Source of the DNA: Methylobacterium sp. Leaf118
Lineage (GTDB): Bacteria; Pseudomonadota; Alphaproteobacteria; Rhizobiales; Beijerinckiaceae
Direction of reading: 5' to 3'
NCBI RefSeq assembly: GCF_920984675.1
Contig: NZ_CAKLBV010000008.1
Span: 48,052-112,051 of the forward strand
DNA: 64,000 nt
Part shown: in pieces, positions 38,908-48,407 of the stretch
Layout of the letters: every line of letters starts with the position of its first letter
Numbering within the stretch: the first letter of the stretch is position 1
Notes under the pieces: generated by a model
What the model was told of the DNA's origin: nothing
Databases searched by the model: none
What the model saw: the letters and a program-made list of their open reading frames with translations, nothing else
Program-made: the position numbers and the translations under genes

Positions 38908-39579
38908 ATGATCCCCTGGGAACACCTCGACAGCGCACCGATCCCCGGCGAATCCGGAACCCTGCGGCTGCTGCGGCGGGGAAGCGAGTTCTCGATCCAG
39001 CTCGACCGGAACGAGTTGATGAACAGCCGTCTCAGCGGTTCGGAGGAGGCGCTGGCCCGGCTCGCCGCCGAGCGGATCGCGGGCGTCGCCGCGCCGCGGC
39101 TGCTGATCGGCGGCTACGGCATGGGCTTTACCCTCCGGGCCGCCCTCGGCAGCCTGCCGGAGACGGCGCAGGTGAGCGTGGCCGAGATCGTGCCGGCGGT
39201 GATCGCCTGGGCGCGCGGGCCGATGGCGGCGCTGACCCAGGGCTGCCTCGACGATCCCCGCGTCACGCTCCGCGGGGCCGACGTGGCGGCGGTGATCGCC
39301 GAGCGGACGGGAGCCTACGACGCGATCCTGCTGGACGTGGACAACGGCCCCGACGGCCTGACCCGGACGGCCAACGACCGCCTCTACGACGCGGCCGGCC
39401 TCGCGACGGCGCGGGCGGCCCTGCGGCCTCGCGGCGTGCTGGCGGTGTGGTCAGCCCATCCCGACGCCGCCTTCACCCGGCGGCTCGGACAGGCGGGATT
39501 CTCCGTCGAGGCGGTGGCGACCCGGGCGCGGGGCCAGCGCGGGGCGCGCCACGTCATCTGGCTGGCCGGGAAGCGGTGA
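38908..39579 (+). CDS. Spermidine synthase-like Rossmann protein
   Basis: 223 residues from ATG 38908. A glycine-rich motif LLIGGYGMGFTLRAAL and acidic DAILLDVDNGPDG match the SAM/dcSAM-binding fold of spermidine synthase-like proteins. The protein is shorter than SpeE and lacks the N-terminal beta domain; whether it transfers aminopropyl or methyl groups is open. It lies after the groEL terminator, so probably has its own expression; it converges with the oxoamine synthase gene. Confidence 0.72.
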   Translation: MIPWEHLDSAPIPGESGTLRLLRRGSEFSIQLDRNELMNSRLSGSEEALARLAAERIAGVAAPRLLIGGYGMGFTLRAALGSLPETAQVSVAEIVPAVIAWARGPMAALTQGCLDDPRVTLRGADVAAVIAERTGAYDAILLDVDNGPDGLTRTANDRLYDAAGLATARAALRPRGVLAVWSAHPDAAFTRRLGQAGFSVEAVATRARGQRGARHVIWLAGKR

Positions 39580-39624
39580 CCGACAGGCGTCCACCGCTCG
39601 GTCGATGACGCGAGGCCGAGGGCC

Positions 39625-40998
39625 TCACGCCCCCCGTCGCGCCATCAGCTGCTCGATCAGCGTCGCGCCGGTCTCGAGTTCCGCCAGTTCCTCGGCCACC
39701 GCCGCGACCGTCTCGGCGATCTGCTCGGGCGTGTGCTCCGAGGTCAGGAAGAAGCGCAGCCGCGAGGCACGCTCCGGCACCGCCGGATGGATGATCGGCT
39801 GCACGTTGATGCCGCGCTTGAACAGGCGGTCGGACAACGTCACGGCCTTGAGCGAATCGCCGATGATGACCGGAATCACCGCGAGGCCGAGGCTGGTGCC
39901 GGTGTTGAGGCCGCGCTTCTTGGCGGCGGCCAGGAACAGCCCCCCGTTCCGGCGGAGGCGCTCGACCCGCTCGGGCTCGGCCTGCATGATCGAGAGGGCG
40001 GCCTCGGCCGCAGCCGCCAGGGGCGGGGACATGCCGACGCTGTAGAGGAAGCCGCCGGCGGTGCATTTCAGGTACTCGACCAGCACCGAAGGGCCGCAGA
40101 TATAGCCGCCGCAGGACGAGAGCGTCTTCGACAGCGTTCCCATCCAGATATCGACATCGGCGGCCGCGACCCCGCAATGCTCGTGCAGGCCGGCGCCGGT
40201 GCGGCCCAGCACGCCGAGCCCGTGGGCGTCGTCCACCATCAGCCAGCAATCGTAGCGGCGCTTGAGCTCAACGAAGGCGGCCAGATCCGGCGCGTCGCCG
40301 TCCATGCTGTAGAGCCCCTCGACCACGATGAGGGCCCGGCGGTGCTCGTGCCGCGTGGCCTCCAGGAGCTTCTCCAGGGCGGCGGGGTCGTTATGGGCGA
40401 AGGAGCGGCGCTGCGCTCCCGAGAGCTGCGCCCCGGTGACGACGCTGTTGTGGATCAGCGCGTCGTGGAAGATCACGTCTGCCGGCTCCAGCATCGCGCC
40501 GAGGGCGGTGACGTTGGTGGCGTGGCCGCTCACCATGATGACGCAGGCTTCGGTGCCGTAATGCGCCGCGAGCGCCCGCTCCAGCCGCAGATGGACCGGC
40601 CGCTCCCCCGCCACCAGCCGGCTCGCCGAGGCCGAGGTGCCGAAGGCCTCGATCGCCTTGCGCGCCGCCCCATTCACCGCCGGGTGCCCGTTGAGGCCGA
40701 GATAATCGTAGGACGAGTAGTTGGTGAAGGCCTTGCCGTCGATCCGGGTGGTCGCGGCGGCGCGGGTCTCGTGCACCCGGAAGAACGGGTTGTTGAGGCC
40801 GATCAGATCGGCGGCCGAACGCTGGAGCTTCAGCTCGCGGTAGCCGGTGAGCCGCTCGAAGCTCTGGTGCTCGGACCGCGTCGGCGCCTTGGCCTCCGCC
40901 GTCGGCTCCGGCCGGGGGGCGTTCACGCGGCCGAGCCGGTTGGTGACGAAGCTCGCCAGAGCGGCGCGGCCGTCCTGCGGACGTGACGGCTGGGTCAT
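39625..40998 (-). CDS. Alpha-oxoamine synthase (PLP-dependent acyl-amino acid condensing enzyme), PKS partner
   Basis: 457 residues. An unstructured 45-residue lead is followed by the fold type I oxoamine-synthase core: NYSSYDYLGLNGHP, GTSASASRLVAGERPVH, VDDAHGLGVLGRTG and GTLSKTLSSCGGYICG, with PLP lysine K291, then GGFLYSVGMSPP. The family (BioF, Kbl, HemA, serine palmitoyltransferase, Fum8, PigH) condenses an acyl-thioester with an amino acid and loses CO2. The ATG overlaps the PKS stop by 4 nt (ATGA), so the two proteins are made together; the natural acyl donor is most likely the PKS ACP. The amino acid used cannot be read from the sequence. Confidence 0.88.
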   Translation of the reverse strand: MTQPSRPQDGRAALASFVTNRLGRVNAPRPEPTAEAKAPTRSEHQSFERLTGYRELKLQRSAADLIGLNNPFFRVHETRAAATTRIDGKAFTNYSSYDYLGLNGHPAVNGAARKAIEAFGTSASASRLVAGERPVHLRLERALAAHYGTEACVIMVSGHATNVTALGAMLEPADVIFHDALIHNSVVTGAQLSGAQRRSFAHNDPAALEKLLEATRHEHRRALIVVEGLYSMDGDAPDLAAFVELKRRYDCWLMVDDAHGLGVLGRTGAGLHEHCGVAAADVDIWMGTLSKTLSSCGGYICGPSVLVEYLKCTAGGFLYSVGMSPPLAAAAEAALSIMQAEPERVERLRRNGGLFLAAAKKRGLNTGTSLGLAVIPVIIGDSLKAVTLSDRLFKRGINVQPIIHPAVPERASRLRFFLTSEHTPEQIAETVAAVAEELAELETGATLIEQLMARRGA

Positions 40999-43900
40999 GG
41001 AAGAATCTCTTTGATGTCCGCGACGTTCTTCTCGACGAGGGCGTTGAACGGCGTCAGCGTCGCCGCGTCGAGGTCTCCGACGTGTTTCGTGGCGAGGCTT
41101 AGCGTCACGCCCGCGGCCTCATCGACCGGGGCCGCGACCGCCTGGATCAGCGTCTCAGTCAGTTCGTTGACCGTGAGCCCCGAGGAGATGCCCGCGGGCG
41201 GCGCGTCGAGGGCGAAGCGCTCCTGCAGGCTGGCGCCGAGTTCGACGCCCATCAGCGAGTCGAGGCCGATCTCGGAGAGTTGGCGCACGCGGCTGATGTC
41301 GTCCTTGGGCAGGCGCAGGATGCGGGCGATGTCCTCGACGATGGCGTCGGCCACGGTCTTGCGGACCGCGTCGATGTCGCCCGCGCGCAGCAGGGCGACG
41401 ATGTTGATCGTCGCGACCGCCCCGGATTCGGCCTGCTGGTCGGCGGCGAGGGCGGCGTAGCTCGGCGAGCGCAGCGTGGCGAGGCGCTCGCGCGCCTTGC
41501 CCCAATGCATCGCCGCGATGGCGATCACCCCCTCGTCCGGGCTCGCGCCCTGGCCTTCCAGCGCCTCGGCCATGAAGTCGAGGCAGCGGCGAGCCTCCAT
41601 CGGCGTCACGCCGACGCGGGAGGACAGGGTCTCCATCACCGCCTTGTTGCGGGCGAGGACGCCGACATCGCCGATCGCGCCCCAGGCCACGGCTAGGGCC
41701 GGCAGGCCGAGCCGGCGCCGCTGGCGGGCGAGCCCTTCCATGAAGCCGTTGGCGGCGACGTAGGAGCCCTGGCCCGGATTGCCGATGAAGGTCGTGGCCG
41801 AGGAGAACAGCACGAAATAGTCGAGGGCGCGGGCGCGGGTCGCCGCGTCGAGATGCTCCGCCCCGATCACCTTGGGGGCGATCACCGCCGCGAGGGTCTC
41901 GGGCTCGATCGCCGTGATCAGGCCGTCCTGCAGCACCATGGCGCCGTGGATCACGCCGGCGAGCCGGTCGCCCGCCGCCTCGATCCCGTCGAGGAGAGCC
42001 TCGACGGCCTCGCGGCGGACGATGTCGCAGGCCTGCGTCTCGACCCGCACCCCGCGGGCCTCCAGCTCGGCGATGGCCGCGCGCCCGTCCGGGCTCGGCG
42101 TGCCGGAGCGGCCGACGAGGAGAATGCGCCGTGCCCCCCGGTCGGCCAGCCAGCGCGCCACCTCGATCCCGAAGCCGCCGAGCCCCCCGGTGACGAGGTG
42201 GACGCCGTCCGGGTTCACCGCGAAGGCGGTGCGCCGCACCCGGGCCACGGTGCCGGGCGCGGGCGGCGTGACGACGATCTTCCCCACATGCCCCGATTGC
42301 TGCATCAGCCGGAACGCGTCGGACGTCTCGTCGGCGGCGAAGGGCTGGTAGGGCAGGGGGCGCAGGCCCTCTTCCGCGAAGAGCGCCATCACCTCGCGGA
42401 ACATCCGCGCCCCGTCTTCGCCCTGGTGCTGGAGCACCTGATCGAGGTCGACGCCGAAATAGGACAGGTTCCGCCGGAAGGGCCGCAGCCCGATATGGGT
42501 GTTGGCGACGTAGTCGCGCTTGCCCAGTTCCACGAAGCGCCCGAACGGCCGCAGGACATTCAGCGAGCGCTCCATCATCTCGCCGAACAGCGAGTTGAGC
42601 ACCACGTCGACGCCGTCTCCGGTGATCCGCCGCACGTCGTCGACGAAGGCGAGGGAGCGGGAATCGAGCACGTGTTCGGCGCCGAGCGCCTTGACCAGAG
42701 CCCGCTTCTCGCGAGAGCCGGCGGTGGCGATGACCCGAGCGCCCTTCCACTTGGCGATCTGGAGGGCGGCGAGCCCGACCCCGCCCGCGCCACCATGCAC
42801 GAGCAGCCATTCGCCCTTGCGCAGGCGGGCGCAGGTGCAGAGCGCGTAATAGGCGGTGAGGAAGGCGACCGGCACGGTGGCGGCCGCGGAGAGATCGAGC
42901 CCGGCGGGCGCGGGGGCGACGACGGTCTCGGGCACGACGACGTGGGTGGCGAAGCCCGATTGCGCGAAGGCGACGACGGCGTCGCCGACGCGCAGATCGA
43001 CCACGCCGGGGCCGACGGCGGCGACGTGGCCCGACACCTCGAGACCGAGGCGGGGTCCGGCGAAGCCGTCCTCCAGGATTTCCTCCGGCAGCATCGAGAG
43101 CGCCCAGAGCACGTCGCGGAAGTTGAGGCCGGTGGCGGCCACCGCGATCTCGACCTGACCGGGGCCGGGGGCCACGCGCTCGGCCGGCCCCCAGACCATC
43201 TCGTTGAGGCCGCCGGTGTTGGAGCGCTCCAGCCGGGCGGCCGGGGCGGCGTCGGTGCCGACGGGACGGACGGCGCGGCCGGGATGGAAGCGCACCACGC
43301 GGGTGGCGTCCGGGTCGAGCACGATCTCGGTCTCGAGCGTGCCCGACAGGATCAGGGCACGCAGCCGCTCGGCGGCGTGCTTGGGCGACAGCGACGGCGC
43401 CAGATCGACCCGGCGGACATCGAGGTTGGCCGCCTCGTTGGCGAGGGTCCGGCTGAAGGCCCAGACGCCGGCCTCGACGGCGGCGGCGTCCCCGCCGGCA
43501 TCGCGGGTCGCGCCGGGCGCGATCACCCAGAGCCGGGTCTGGCGGCTGCCGAGATGCTCGGCGCAGCGTTTGAGGCTGAGGCAGCGGTCGCGCAGGCGCC
43601 CGGCGGCCGCGCCGTCGGTCGTGAAGGCACCGGCCAGGAACACCACGGTGTCCGGCGTCTCCCGCTCCAGTTCGAGCAGGGATTGCGCGGAATCGAGGAT
43701 GATCGAGACGTGGACGCCACTCGCCACGAGGAGCGTCGCCAGCGACGAGGCGGTCTCGGCCCCGATCGCGTCGTCGGACCCGACGACGAAGGCGAAGCTC
43801 TGGCCATGGCCGACGATCGGACGGGCGGGAGCCTCGGCGACGAGGAGCAGGTCGTCGCCGTTGGCGGAGGCCGCCCGGCCGGCGGAGACGCGGACGAGGC

Positions 43901-46900
43901 CGCCCGCGCTCAGCGTCCGCTGCCAGCCCGCCACGTCGTCGAGGCGCGACACGGGCAGGCCGGCGACGGTCTCGAACCAGTCCGGCGTGAGGCCGAAGAC
44001 GAGATCGCGGAACAGGGAGGCGCCGGGCTCGACCGCGATCAGCAGGCCGCCGGTGGCGAGGGCGTCGGCGAGCTGGCCGGGCAGGCCGCGCCCGCCCCGG
44101 TGCAGCACGTCGCTGGCCAGCACGAGGTCGAAGGCGCCGCCCGGCAGGGCCTCGGCGGCTTCCACCACCTCGACCTGCGTCGGCAGGCCGAGACGCGCCC
44201 GCTCGGCGAGCCGCCGGTCGGTCTCCAGCACGGTCAGGCGGGCGTCGATGGCGCGCGCCAGGGCGGCGGCGCGGGCCGAGAGCGGGCCGAAGCCGACCTG
44301 GAGGATGCGCAGGGCCCGGTCGCGGGGCAGGCGCTCGTGGCTCGAAGCGATCGCGTCGGCGACGACCTGGGCGGCGGCGCGGGCGGTCGCGCCGCGCAGA
44401 TGGAACGCGTCGAGGGCGGCCGGCGGCAGCTCGGCGGCGTGCGTCGCCTCGCCCGTGAGGATGCGCCCGACGAGAGCGGTGGTGTCGGCGAGCAGGACCA
44501 GCTCGGCGGAAAGCTCCGGATGGTCCGAAGCGATCCAGCGCATGGTCTCCTCGGGCGCGGGCAGCGCCACGTCCTGGCGCAGGCGCCAGGCGCCGGAGCG
44601 GCCATCGTTCGAGGCGAGCCCGCTGCTCTCGAGGGCGTAGAGGGCGTTCAGCGCCCAAGGCCGCAGGGCATCGGTCAGGCGCGGGTCGGCAAGGTCGATC
44701 CGCCCGCCGCGGGTGAGCCCCTCGGCGAGGCGGTAGGCGAGCGCCGTCGCCCAGCCTTCCAGGAGGAGGTGGCCCGGGCCGAGCTCGGCGGTGTCCGGGG
44801 CGGTCGCGGCGGCGAGGGCGGGCCGCAGGCGCTCGCTCAGCGAGGGGCGGCGCTCGAGGGCCAGAGCGGTCGGCTCGCTGGCGAGCTCCGTCGCCTGCGT
44901 GATCGTAAAGGCGTCGAGCTCGCTGCCGCCCTTGGCGCGCAGGGCCTGGAACCGGCCCTCGCGGATCGCGGCGATGACCTCGCCCTCCGCGTCGACCAGG
45001 GTGAAATCGGCGAGGATCGAGCGCTCGTTGCAGCGGCGGATGCGGATCTCGGTCCGGGCGATCACCGCGCCCGGGCGCAGCAGGCGGATCTCGCCGAAGC
45101 GGACCGGCACGTAGGCCTTGGTGGCGCCCTCGCCCATCAGCTCGGCGAAGAGCAGGATCAGGCCGTGGAAGCAGGAATCGAGGCGCGCGGGCACGAGGCC
45201 GTAGCGGGCGTCGGCCTCGGCGGCCGTCAGCTCCGAGACGATGGTGACGTCATCGATCCGCGCCGAGGCCGCGACCTGCCGGAAGCTCGCGCCGAACCCG
45301 AGGCCCGAGGCGAGGGCCCGGCGATAAAGGTCGTCACCCGCCACCGCGTGGTCGGCGGGCAGGGCCACGTCCCGGCGGGGGAGCGGGAGGAAATCACCCT
45401 CGATGATCTTGGCCGAGGCGTGGAGCTGCCACTGGGCCTGGGTCAATCGCGGACGGCTGAGGATCTGGATCTGGTGGCCGGCGAGGCGCACCGTCACCTC
45501 GCGCAGGGATTCCTCGGCGAAGACCATCGGCGCGTGGATCTCGAGATCGGCGAGCGTCGCGGTCTCGGAGCGCTGAGCCTGCCGGGCGACATGCAGCGCC
45601 ATCTCGACGAAGGCGGCCCCGGGCAGGATCACCTGGCCGTCGATGCGGTGATCGTCGAGATCGGGCACGAGGACCGCGTCGAGATGGCCGTGCCATTCGA
45701 GCCCATCGGCCGAGGCGCGGGCGCCGACGAGGGGATGGTAGAGCCGCGGGACCACGGCCCCGGTGACCTCGGCGGTCTCGGACAGGCGGAAGCTGCGGCG
45801 CTGCCAGGGATAATGCGGCAGCCGCACGTCGCCGGCCGGATCGTCGCCGAACACGGTCGGCTCCTCGACCTTCGCGCCGGCCACGAGGGCGGCGGCGACG
45901 GCCCGGGCGATCGGGTCGGCGCCCACAGGCTTGCGGTGCATCACGCCGACCGAGGCGACCTCGATGCCGAGCGGCTCGATCGCGTCGCCGATATGCGGCA
46001 ACAGGGTCGCCCGGGGGCCGACTTCGACGAAGACCCGCGCGCCCTGGCGGGTCGCCTCCTGCAGGGCCTCGCAGAACCGCACCGGCTCGCGAATGTTGCG
46101 CCACCAGTAGCCGGCCCCGAAGCGGGCGCCCGGCAGCACCGTGCCGGTTACCGTGGAGACCATGGCGGTGTGCCCGGCCGTAGCCTTCAGGCCGTCGAGG
46201 TCGCGCAGGAGCGGGCGTTCGGTCGGGTCCATCAGCCGGCCGTGGAACGGGTATTCGAGGTCGAGCTTGCGCCCGCGGCGACGCTTGCGCGCGAGCGCCT
46301 TCATCGCCGCCTCGATCACGGCTTCGGGGCCGGCCACCGTGATCGCCTTGGGGCTGTTGTAGGCGGCGATGTCGAGGGTCGGATAATCGGCGAGGAACGC
46401 CTCCATCTCCTCGACCGGCCCGAGCAGCACCGCCATGGTGCCGAAGCCCCGGGTCGATTCCTGGTGCTTGCTGCGGTGGAAGATGACCCGGACCGCCTGT
46501 TCGAGGCTCAGGATGCCGGCGGCCTCCGCCGCGGCGATCTCGCCGACGCTGTGGCCGAGGACGAAGCGGGGCGCGAGGCCCCGGGCCCGCAGGGCCGCCG
46601 TCGAGGCGCTCTGGATGGCGAAGATCAGGGGCTGGGAGACCCGGGTCAGCGACAGGCGCTGATCGAGATCGGGGGCGAACATCGCCTCCTTCAGGGACCA
46701 GCCGGACAGCGTCTCGAACAAGGTGTCGGTGCGCTCGAAGCGCGCGCGGAACACCGCGTTCTCGGCATAGGCCTCGCGGCCCATCCCGACCCACTGGCTG
46801 CCGTTGCCCGAATAGACGAAGGCCACCTCGGCGCCGCGCTCGACCGCCGTCCCGGCGATCGCGGCATCCATGTCCTCGCCCTCGGCGACGGCGCGGAGCG

Positions 46901-48407
46901 CCGCGGGAAGATCGAGGCCCGCCCCGACCGGGACGGCGAGGCGCACGGGCAGACGCTCGCGGCGATGGGCCGCCGCGGCCGCGACGCGGGCGACCTCGTC
47001 CGGCGCGGCACCCTCGAGGCGGGCGGCGTAATCGAGGGCGAGATCGTTCAGCGCGGCCCGGCTCTGGGCCGACAGGAGCAGGATTTCGGGGCTACGGCCC
47101 GTCTCCGCGGCGGGAACCGGGACGGGCGCCGGGTCGGTCAGCACGACGTGGGCATTGGTGCCGCCGAAGCCGAAGGAATTGACGCCCGCGAAACGCTCCG
47201 CGCTTCGCTCCAGCGCCAGCGGCGACCGGGTCACCGACAGGTTCAGGGCCTCGAACGGGATCTCGGGGTTCAGCTGCGCCGCGTGGAGCGAGGGCGGCAG
47301 CAGGTCGTGCTCGAGGGCGAGGCTCGCCTTCAGCAGGCCGGCGAGGCCCGAGACCGGCTCGGTATGGCCGATATTGGTCTTGATCGAACCGATCGGCAGC
47401 GGCGCGTGGCGGGGCTTGCCGAGCTTCTCGCCGATGGCGCTCGCCTCGATCGGGTCGCCGACCGGGGTGCCGGTGCCGTGAGCCTCGACGAAGGCGATCC
47501 GGTCGAGATCGATTCCCGCCTCGCGGTAGACCTGTTCCAGCAGCGCGCCCTGGGCGTTGCCCGAGGGCAGGGTGATGCCAGTCGTGCGGCCGTCGGAATT
47601 GACGCCGCTCGCCGCGATGACGCCGCGCACCGTGCGTCCGCTGCGGGCCGCCGCCTCGGCCGATTGCAGGATCAGGACGACGCCGCCCTCGGCGCGCACG
47701 TAGCCGTCGGCCTTGGCCGAGAAGGCCTGGCACAGACCCGTGCGCGAGAGCATCTGCGCGTTGGAGAAGGAGATGAAGTTGAACGGGCTGGCGAGCAGGC
47801 TCGCGCCCGCCACGATCGCGGTGTCGACCTGACCGGCCTCGATCGCCGTGATCGCGGCGTTGAGCGCGACGAGGGACGACGAGCAGGCGGTGTCGAGGGT
47901 GAAACTCGGGCCCTTGAGATCGTAGATGTAGGAGATGCGGTTCGAGATGATCGAGAGCGTGTTGCCGGTGGCCGCATAGGCGTCGCTGGAGGCCGGGTCG
48001 AGAACGCGCAGATTGCCGTAATCGAGGGAGGATGCGCCGACGAAGACGCCGATCTGCGAGCCGGCGACCGCGGAGGGGCGCAGACCCGCATCCTCGAAGG
48101 CCTCCCAGGCCAGTTCCAGCAGGAGCCGCTGCTGCGGGTCCATCTGCTCGGCCTCGCGGGGGGAGATGCCGAACACCGCCGGATCGAACGACCAGATGTC
48201 GTCGAGCACGCCCGCCGCCCAGGTGTAGCTCTTGCCGCGTTCCTGCGCCCGCGGATGCGCGTAGGCCGGCAGCGACCAACGGTCTTCCGGGACCCGCGAC
48301 ACGGCGCAGCGCGCCTCGGTCAGGAGCTGCCACAGCCCCTCGACGCTCGGGGCTCCCGGGAGACGGCAGGCGCGGCCGACGATCGCGATGTCTTTGCGGT
48401 GAGTCAC
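40995..48407 (-). CDS. Single-module highly reducing type I polyketide synthase (KS-AT-DH-psiMT-ER-KR-ACP)
   Basis: 2470 residues from GTG 48407 (GTG 48446 would add 13). KS (about 6-430) has C175 in DTACSSS, H310 in VEAHGTGT and H348 in NIGHTEP. AT (about 530-830) has S620 in GHSVGE; its specificity position reads YPFH, neither the malonyl HAFH nor the methylmalonyl YASH form. DH (about 870-1160) has H920 (DHRIDGQVILPG) and D1077 (LDSCFHG). A methyltransferase-like region (about 1200-1560) has a degenerate motif I, QVGFGPLS. ER (about 1660-1990) has VHGGAGGVG; KR (about 2065-2250) has GGLGGFG and GQGSYVAAN. ACP attachment serine is S2384 (GLDSLMG). There is no thioesterase or reductase. It should build a fully reduced chain, probably iteratively, and pass it to the coupled oxoamine synthase. 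Confidence 0.93.
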   Translation of the reverse strand: MTHRKDIAIVGRACRLPGAPSVEGLWQLLTEARCAVSRVPEDRWSLPAYAHPRAQERGKSYTWAAGVLDDIWSFDPAVFGISPREAEQMDPQQRLLLELAWEAFEDAGLRPSAVAGSQIGVFVGASSLDYGNLRVLDPASSDAYAATGNTLSIISNRISYIYDLKGPSFTLDTACSSSLVALNAAITAIEAGQVDTAIVAGASLLASPFNFISFSNAQMLSRTGLCQAFSAKADGYVRAEGGVVLILQSAEAAARSGRTVRGVIAASGVNSDGRTTGITLPSGNAQGALLEQVYREAGIDLDRIAFVEAHGTGTPVGDPIEASAIGEKLGKPRHAPLPIGSIKTNIGHTEPVSGLAGLLKASLALEHDLLPPSLHAAQLNPEIPFEALNLSVTRSPLALERSAERFAGVNSFGFGGTNAHVVLTDPAPVPVPAAETGRSPEILLLSAQSRAALNDLALDYAARLEGAAPDEVARVAAAAAHRRERLPVRLAVPVGAGLDLPAALRAVAEGEDMDAAIAGTAVERGAEVAFVYSGNGSQWVGMGREAYAENAVFRARFERTDTLFETLSGWSLKEAMFAPDLDQRLSLTRVSQPLIFAIQSASTAALRARGLAPRFVLGHSVGEIAAAEAAGILSLEQAVRVIFHRSKHQESTRGFGTMAVLLGPVEEMEAFLADYPTLDIAAYNSPKAITVAGPEAVIEAAMKALARKRRRGRKLDLEYPFHGRLMDPTERPLLRDLDGLKATAGHTAMVSTVTGTVLPGARFGAGYWWRNIREPVRFCEALQEATRQGARVFVEVGPRATLLPHIGDAIEPLGIEVASVGVMHRKPVGADPIARAVAAALVAGAKVEEPTVFGDDPAGDVRLPHYPWQRRSFRLSETAEVTGAVVPRLYHPLVGARASADGLEWHGHLDAVLVPDLDDHRIDGQVILPGAAFVEMALHVARQAQRSETATLADLEIHAPMVFAEESLREVTVRLAGHQIQILSRPRLTQAQWQLHASAKIIEGDFLPLPRRDVALPADHAVAGDDLYRRALASGLGFGASFRQVAASARIDDVTIVSELTAAEADARYGLVPARLDSCFHGLILLFAELMGEGATKAYVPVRFGEIRLLRPGAVIARTEIRIRRCNERSILADFTLVDAEGEVIAAIREGRFQALRAKGGSELDAFTITQATELASEPTALALERRPSLSERLRPALAAATAPDTAELGPGHLLLEGWATALAYRLAEGLTRGGRIDLADPRLTDALRPWALNALYALESSGLASNDGRSGAWRLRQDVALPAPEETMRWIASDHPELSAELVLLADTTALVGRILTGEATHAAELPPAALDAFHLRGATARAAAQVVADAIASSHERLPRDRALRILQVGFGPLSARAAALARAIDARLTVLETDRRLAERARLGLPTQVEVVEAAEALPGGAFDLVLASDVLHRGGRGLPGQLADALATGGLLIAVEPGASLFRDLVFGLTPDWFETVAGLPVSRLDDVAGWQRTLSAGGLVRVSAGRAASANGDDLLLVAEAPARPIVGHGQSFAFVVGSDDAIGAETASSLATLLVASGVHVSIILDSAQSLLELERETPDTVVFLAGAFTTDGAAAGRLRDRCLSLKRCAEHLGSRQTRLWVIAPGATRDAGGDAAAVEAGVWAFSRTLANEAANLDVRRVDLAPSLSPKHAAERLRALILSGTLETEIVLDPDATRVVRFHPGRAVRPVGTDAAPAARLERSNTGGLNEMVWGPAERVAPGPGQVEIAVAATGLNFRDVLWALSMLPEEILEDGFAGPRLGLEVSGHVAAVGPGVVDLRVGDAVVAFAQSGFATHVVVPETVVAPAPAGLDLSAAATVPVAFLTAYYALCTCARLRKGEWLLVHGGAGGVGLAALQIAKWKGARVIATAGSREKRALVKALGAEHVLDSRSLAFVDDVRRITGDGVDVVLNSLFGEMMERSLNVLRPFGRFVELGKRDYVANTHIGLRPFRRNLSYFGVDLDQVLQHQGEDGARMFREVMALFAEEGLRPLPYQPFAADETSDAFRLMQQSGHVGKIVVTPPAPGTVARVRRTAFAVNPDGVHLVTGGLGGFGIEVARWLADRGARRILLVGRSGTPSPDGRAAIAELEARGVRVETQACDIVRREAVEALLDGIEAAGDRLAGVIHGAMVLQDGLITAIEPETLAAVIAPKVIGAEHLDAATRARALDYFVLFSSATTFIGNPGQGSYVAANGFMEGLARQRRRLGLPALAVAWGAIGDVGVLARNKAVMETLSSRVGVTPMEARRCLDFMAEALEGQGASPDEGVIAIAAMHWGKARERLATLRSPSYAALAADQQAESGAVATINIVALLRAGDIDAVRKTVADAIVEDIARILRLPKDDISRVRQLSEIGLDSLMGVELGASLQERFALDAPPAGISSGLTVNELTETLIQAVAAPVDEAAGVTLSLATKHVGDLDAATLTPFNALVEKNVADIKEILP

